NCBI GenBank assembly: GCA_913053915.1
Contig: CAJXGP010000182.1
Location: forward strand, 1 to 5,470
DNA: 5,470 nucleotides
Source: an uncultured Ignavibacteriales bacterium
GTDB taxonomy: Bacteria; Bacteroidota; Ignavibacteria; Ignavibacteriales; Ignavibacteriaceae
Direction: 5' to 3'
The position numbers were made by a program, and so were the translations under genes. Shown here piece by piece: positions 4,821 through 5,470 of this stretch (positions are counted from its first letter, which is position 1; every line of letters begins with the position of its first letter). The notes beneath the pieces were generated by a model. It made no database searches. It saw only the letters and a list, made by a program, of their open reading frames with translations, and was not told the DNA's origin.

Positions 4821-5021
4821 ATCGACATCTCCATTTTTTAAGTTTTTTTCTTAAAATTTATTTTATTAAAAAGATGTAGTACTCTATTAATGAAAGCTAA
4901 TAATTCCGGTTTGTCTGTTTTGACATGTAAAGAAATTAAATTTTGAATAAAATTGATCAATTTCAAATTTCTTCTTCTCACAAATTTAACTTGAAAGTTT
5001 TTCGCAATAATGTCAAATTGA
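4821..5021. other. upstream region of the T9SS gene
   Basis: This AT-rich stretch holds the ribosome binding site of the minus-strand T9SS gene (4832-4828) and presumably its promoter, which I could not assign. On the minus strand a frame without ATG is open for 65 codons (5038-4841, stop 4840-4838), with text such as KPELLAFINRVLHLF. It has no recognisable family and no clear start, so it is not called as a gene. Confidence 0.35.
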
Positions 5022-5260
5022 TTAAGTGTAACGAGAGCCTATGAGAGCAATAGACTTTGTTAGATTAAATTGTCCGGTATAAACACCGGGTAATACTTTT
5101 ACAGTGTGTGTGTCACCCGGCTTGTGCAACATTGATAGCTACTACTATGCTTGTATAATTGCCTGAACCAATTAATATCAACAACAATAGTTTTGCTGTA
5201 TGCAAGGGCTGAAAAACAAAGAGAAAAACAGCAAATGAGAGAAATACTACAGTCCTTTAT
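5022..5260 (-). pseudogene. secreted parallel beta-helix protein, frameshifted N-terminal remnant
   Basis: Three minus-strand frames join into one family-like text. Frame A gives a signal-peptide-like start KDCSISLICCFSLCFSALA, then SKTIVVDIN (to about 5171). Frame B continues GSGNYTSIVVAINVAQAG (5169-5116). Frame C continues DTHTVKVLPGVYTGQFN, then LTKSIALIGSRYT, and stops at 5024-5022. 'vDinGsG.ytsIq.AIn.a.aGDTvkVlPGvY....l.ksialiGSgye' is the classic opening of secreted right-handed beta-helix (pectin-lyase-like) proteins of Bacteroidota and Ignavibacteria. Each shift is explained by one extra base, near 5170 and in the GGG at 5116-5118. A CA-dinucleotide run (about 5105-5115) also adds His-Thr to the usual GDTVKV. 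The codon at the expected start (5260-5258) is ATA, not ATG. The rest of the helix and any sorting tail are missing. Confidence 0.6.
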
Positions 5261-5470
5261 AGAAGATATAGAAAATGACCAAGGAAATTTTAATGATGAA
5301 CGATATAACTTCTTGGTCTCTAAATCATAACTTCCAAAGTAACTTTCTATTCCTCTGCTGCGACCATCTGAAAGCTGGTATGTTATAAAAAGTCGATTGT
5401 CTTTTGAAAATTTAAAATCATATAATGAGATACTATCCTTATCATCTTTATTTAAAGTGAATTGTAGATT
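5261..5470 (-). CDS. propeller-like protein segment, partial (5' end outside window)
   Basis: A minus-strand frame is open from the window edge at 5470 and runs in frame A for 123 codons to TAA 5101-5099. Its first 60 residues look like a beta-propeller repeat: SLYDFKFSKDNRLFITYQLS, then IESYFGSYDLETKKLYRSS, with the 'DFKFSKDNRLFITY ... YDLETKKLYR' alternation usual in WD40/TolB-like blades. After LKFPWSFSISS the text turns into the signal-peptide-like start of the beta-helix remnant without a stop between them. It is therefore either an in-frame fusion created by a deletion or a truncated propeller reading into the next relic. The overlapping plus-strand frame (ending near 5330, charged, no ribosome site) is its antisense shadow. 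Confidence 0.45.

Noticed and set aside
4841..5038. Minus-strand 66-codon open frame just upstream of the T9SS gene
   Set aside because: It has no ATG, weak composition in AT-rich DNA and no recognised family; the only possible start is an unsupported GTG.
5190..5330. Plus-strand charged frame containing EKQREKQQMREILQSF
   Set aside because: It is antisense to a signal-peptide-like and propeller-like minus-strand frame that matches known families better, and its ATG lacks a ribosome binding site.

Overview
The window is a patchwork of decayed accessory DNA. It has two parts of different taxonomic flavour joined by one largely intact insertion sequence. The left part (1-1121) looks proteobacterial: it holds the C-terminal end of a LysR-type regulator, a short gene start with a strong ribosome binding site, a piece of an ISKra4-like transposase, and an unannotated toxin-like C-terminal frame. 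The right part (2575-5470) is more AT-rich by eye. It carries hallmarks of the Ignavibacteria/Chlorobi/Bacteroidota side of the tree: a type IX secretion (T9SS) sorting domain, a parallel beta-helix secreted protein, a REP-associated tyrosine transposase (RAYT) remnant with its REP palindromes, and many intergenic hairpins.

Layout. 1-231: 3' end of a LysR-family gene (+). 232-562: intergenic, with one hairpin. 563-652: short ORF probably cut by incoming DNA. 603-932: ISKra4-type transposase fragment. About 851-1066: open frame without a start, then a 17-codon ORF one base later. 1123-2574: complete-looking IS of the ISNCY/ISDol1 type with its transposase on the minus strand. 2575-2925: receiver domain of a response regulator cut by the right end of that IS. 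2926-3943: no gene, but several perfect hairpins and four REP-like palindromes in nested inverted order. 3944-4033: 5' remnant of a RAYT, broken by a second hairpin repeat. 4120-4236: gene-like minus-strand remnant. 4305-4820: intact short secreted protein with a T9SS sorting domain (-). 5022-5470: minus-strand remains of a beta-helix protein with two apparent frameshifts, preceded in the same frame by a propeller-like segment running off the window.

Only two genes look whole: the IS transposase and the short T9SS cargo protein. The most informative point is the IS junction. The rest of the response regulator is not on the other side of the IS, no target duplication is visible, and the flanks look like different organisms. 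This suggests either IS-mediated rearrangement or transfer, or a metagenomic assembly join across a shared IS. I found no convincing new multi-gene system. The best candidates for something undescribed are the relic RAYT/REP locus with its nested symmetry and the A-rich-loop hairpin family that interrupts it.
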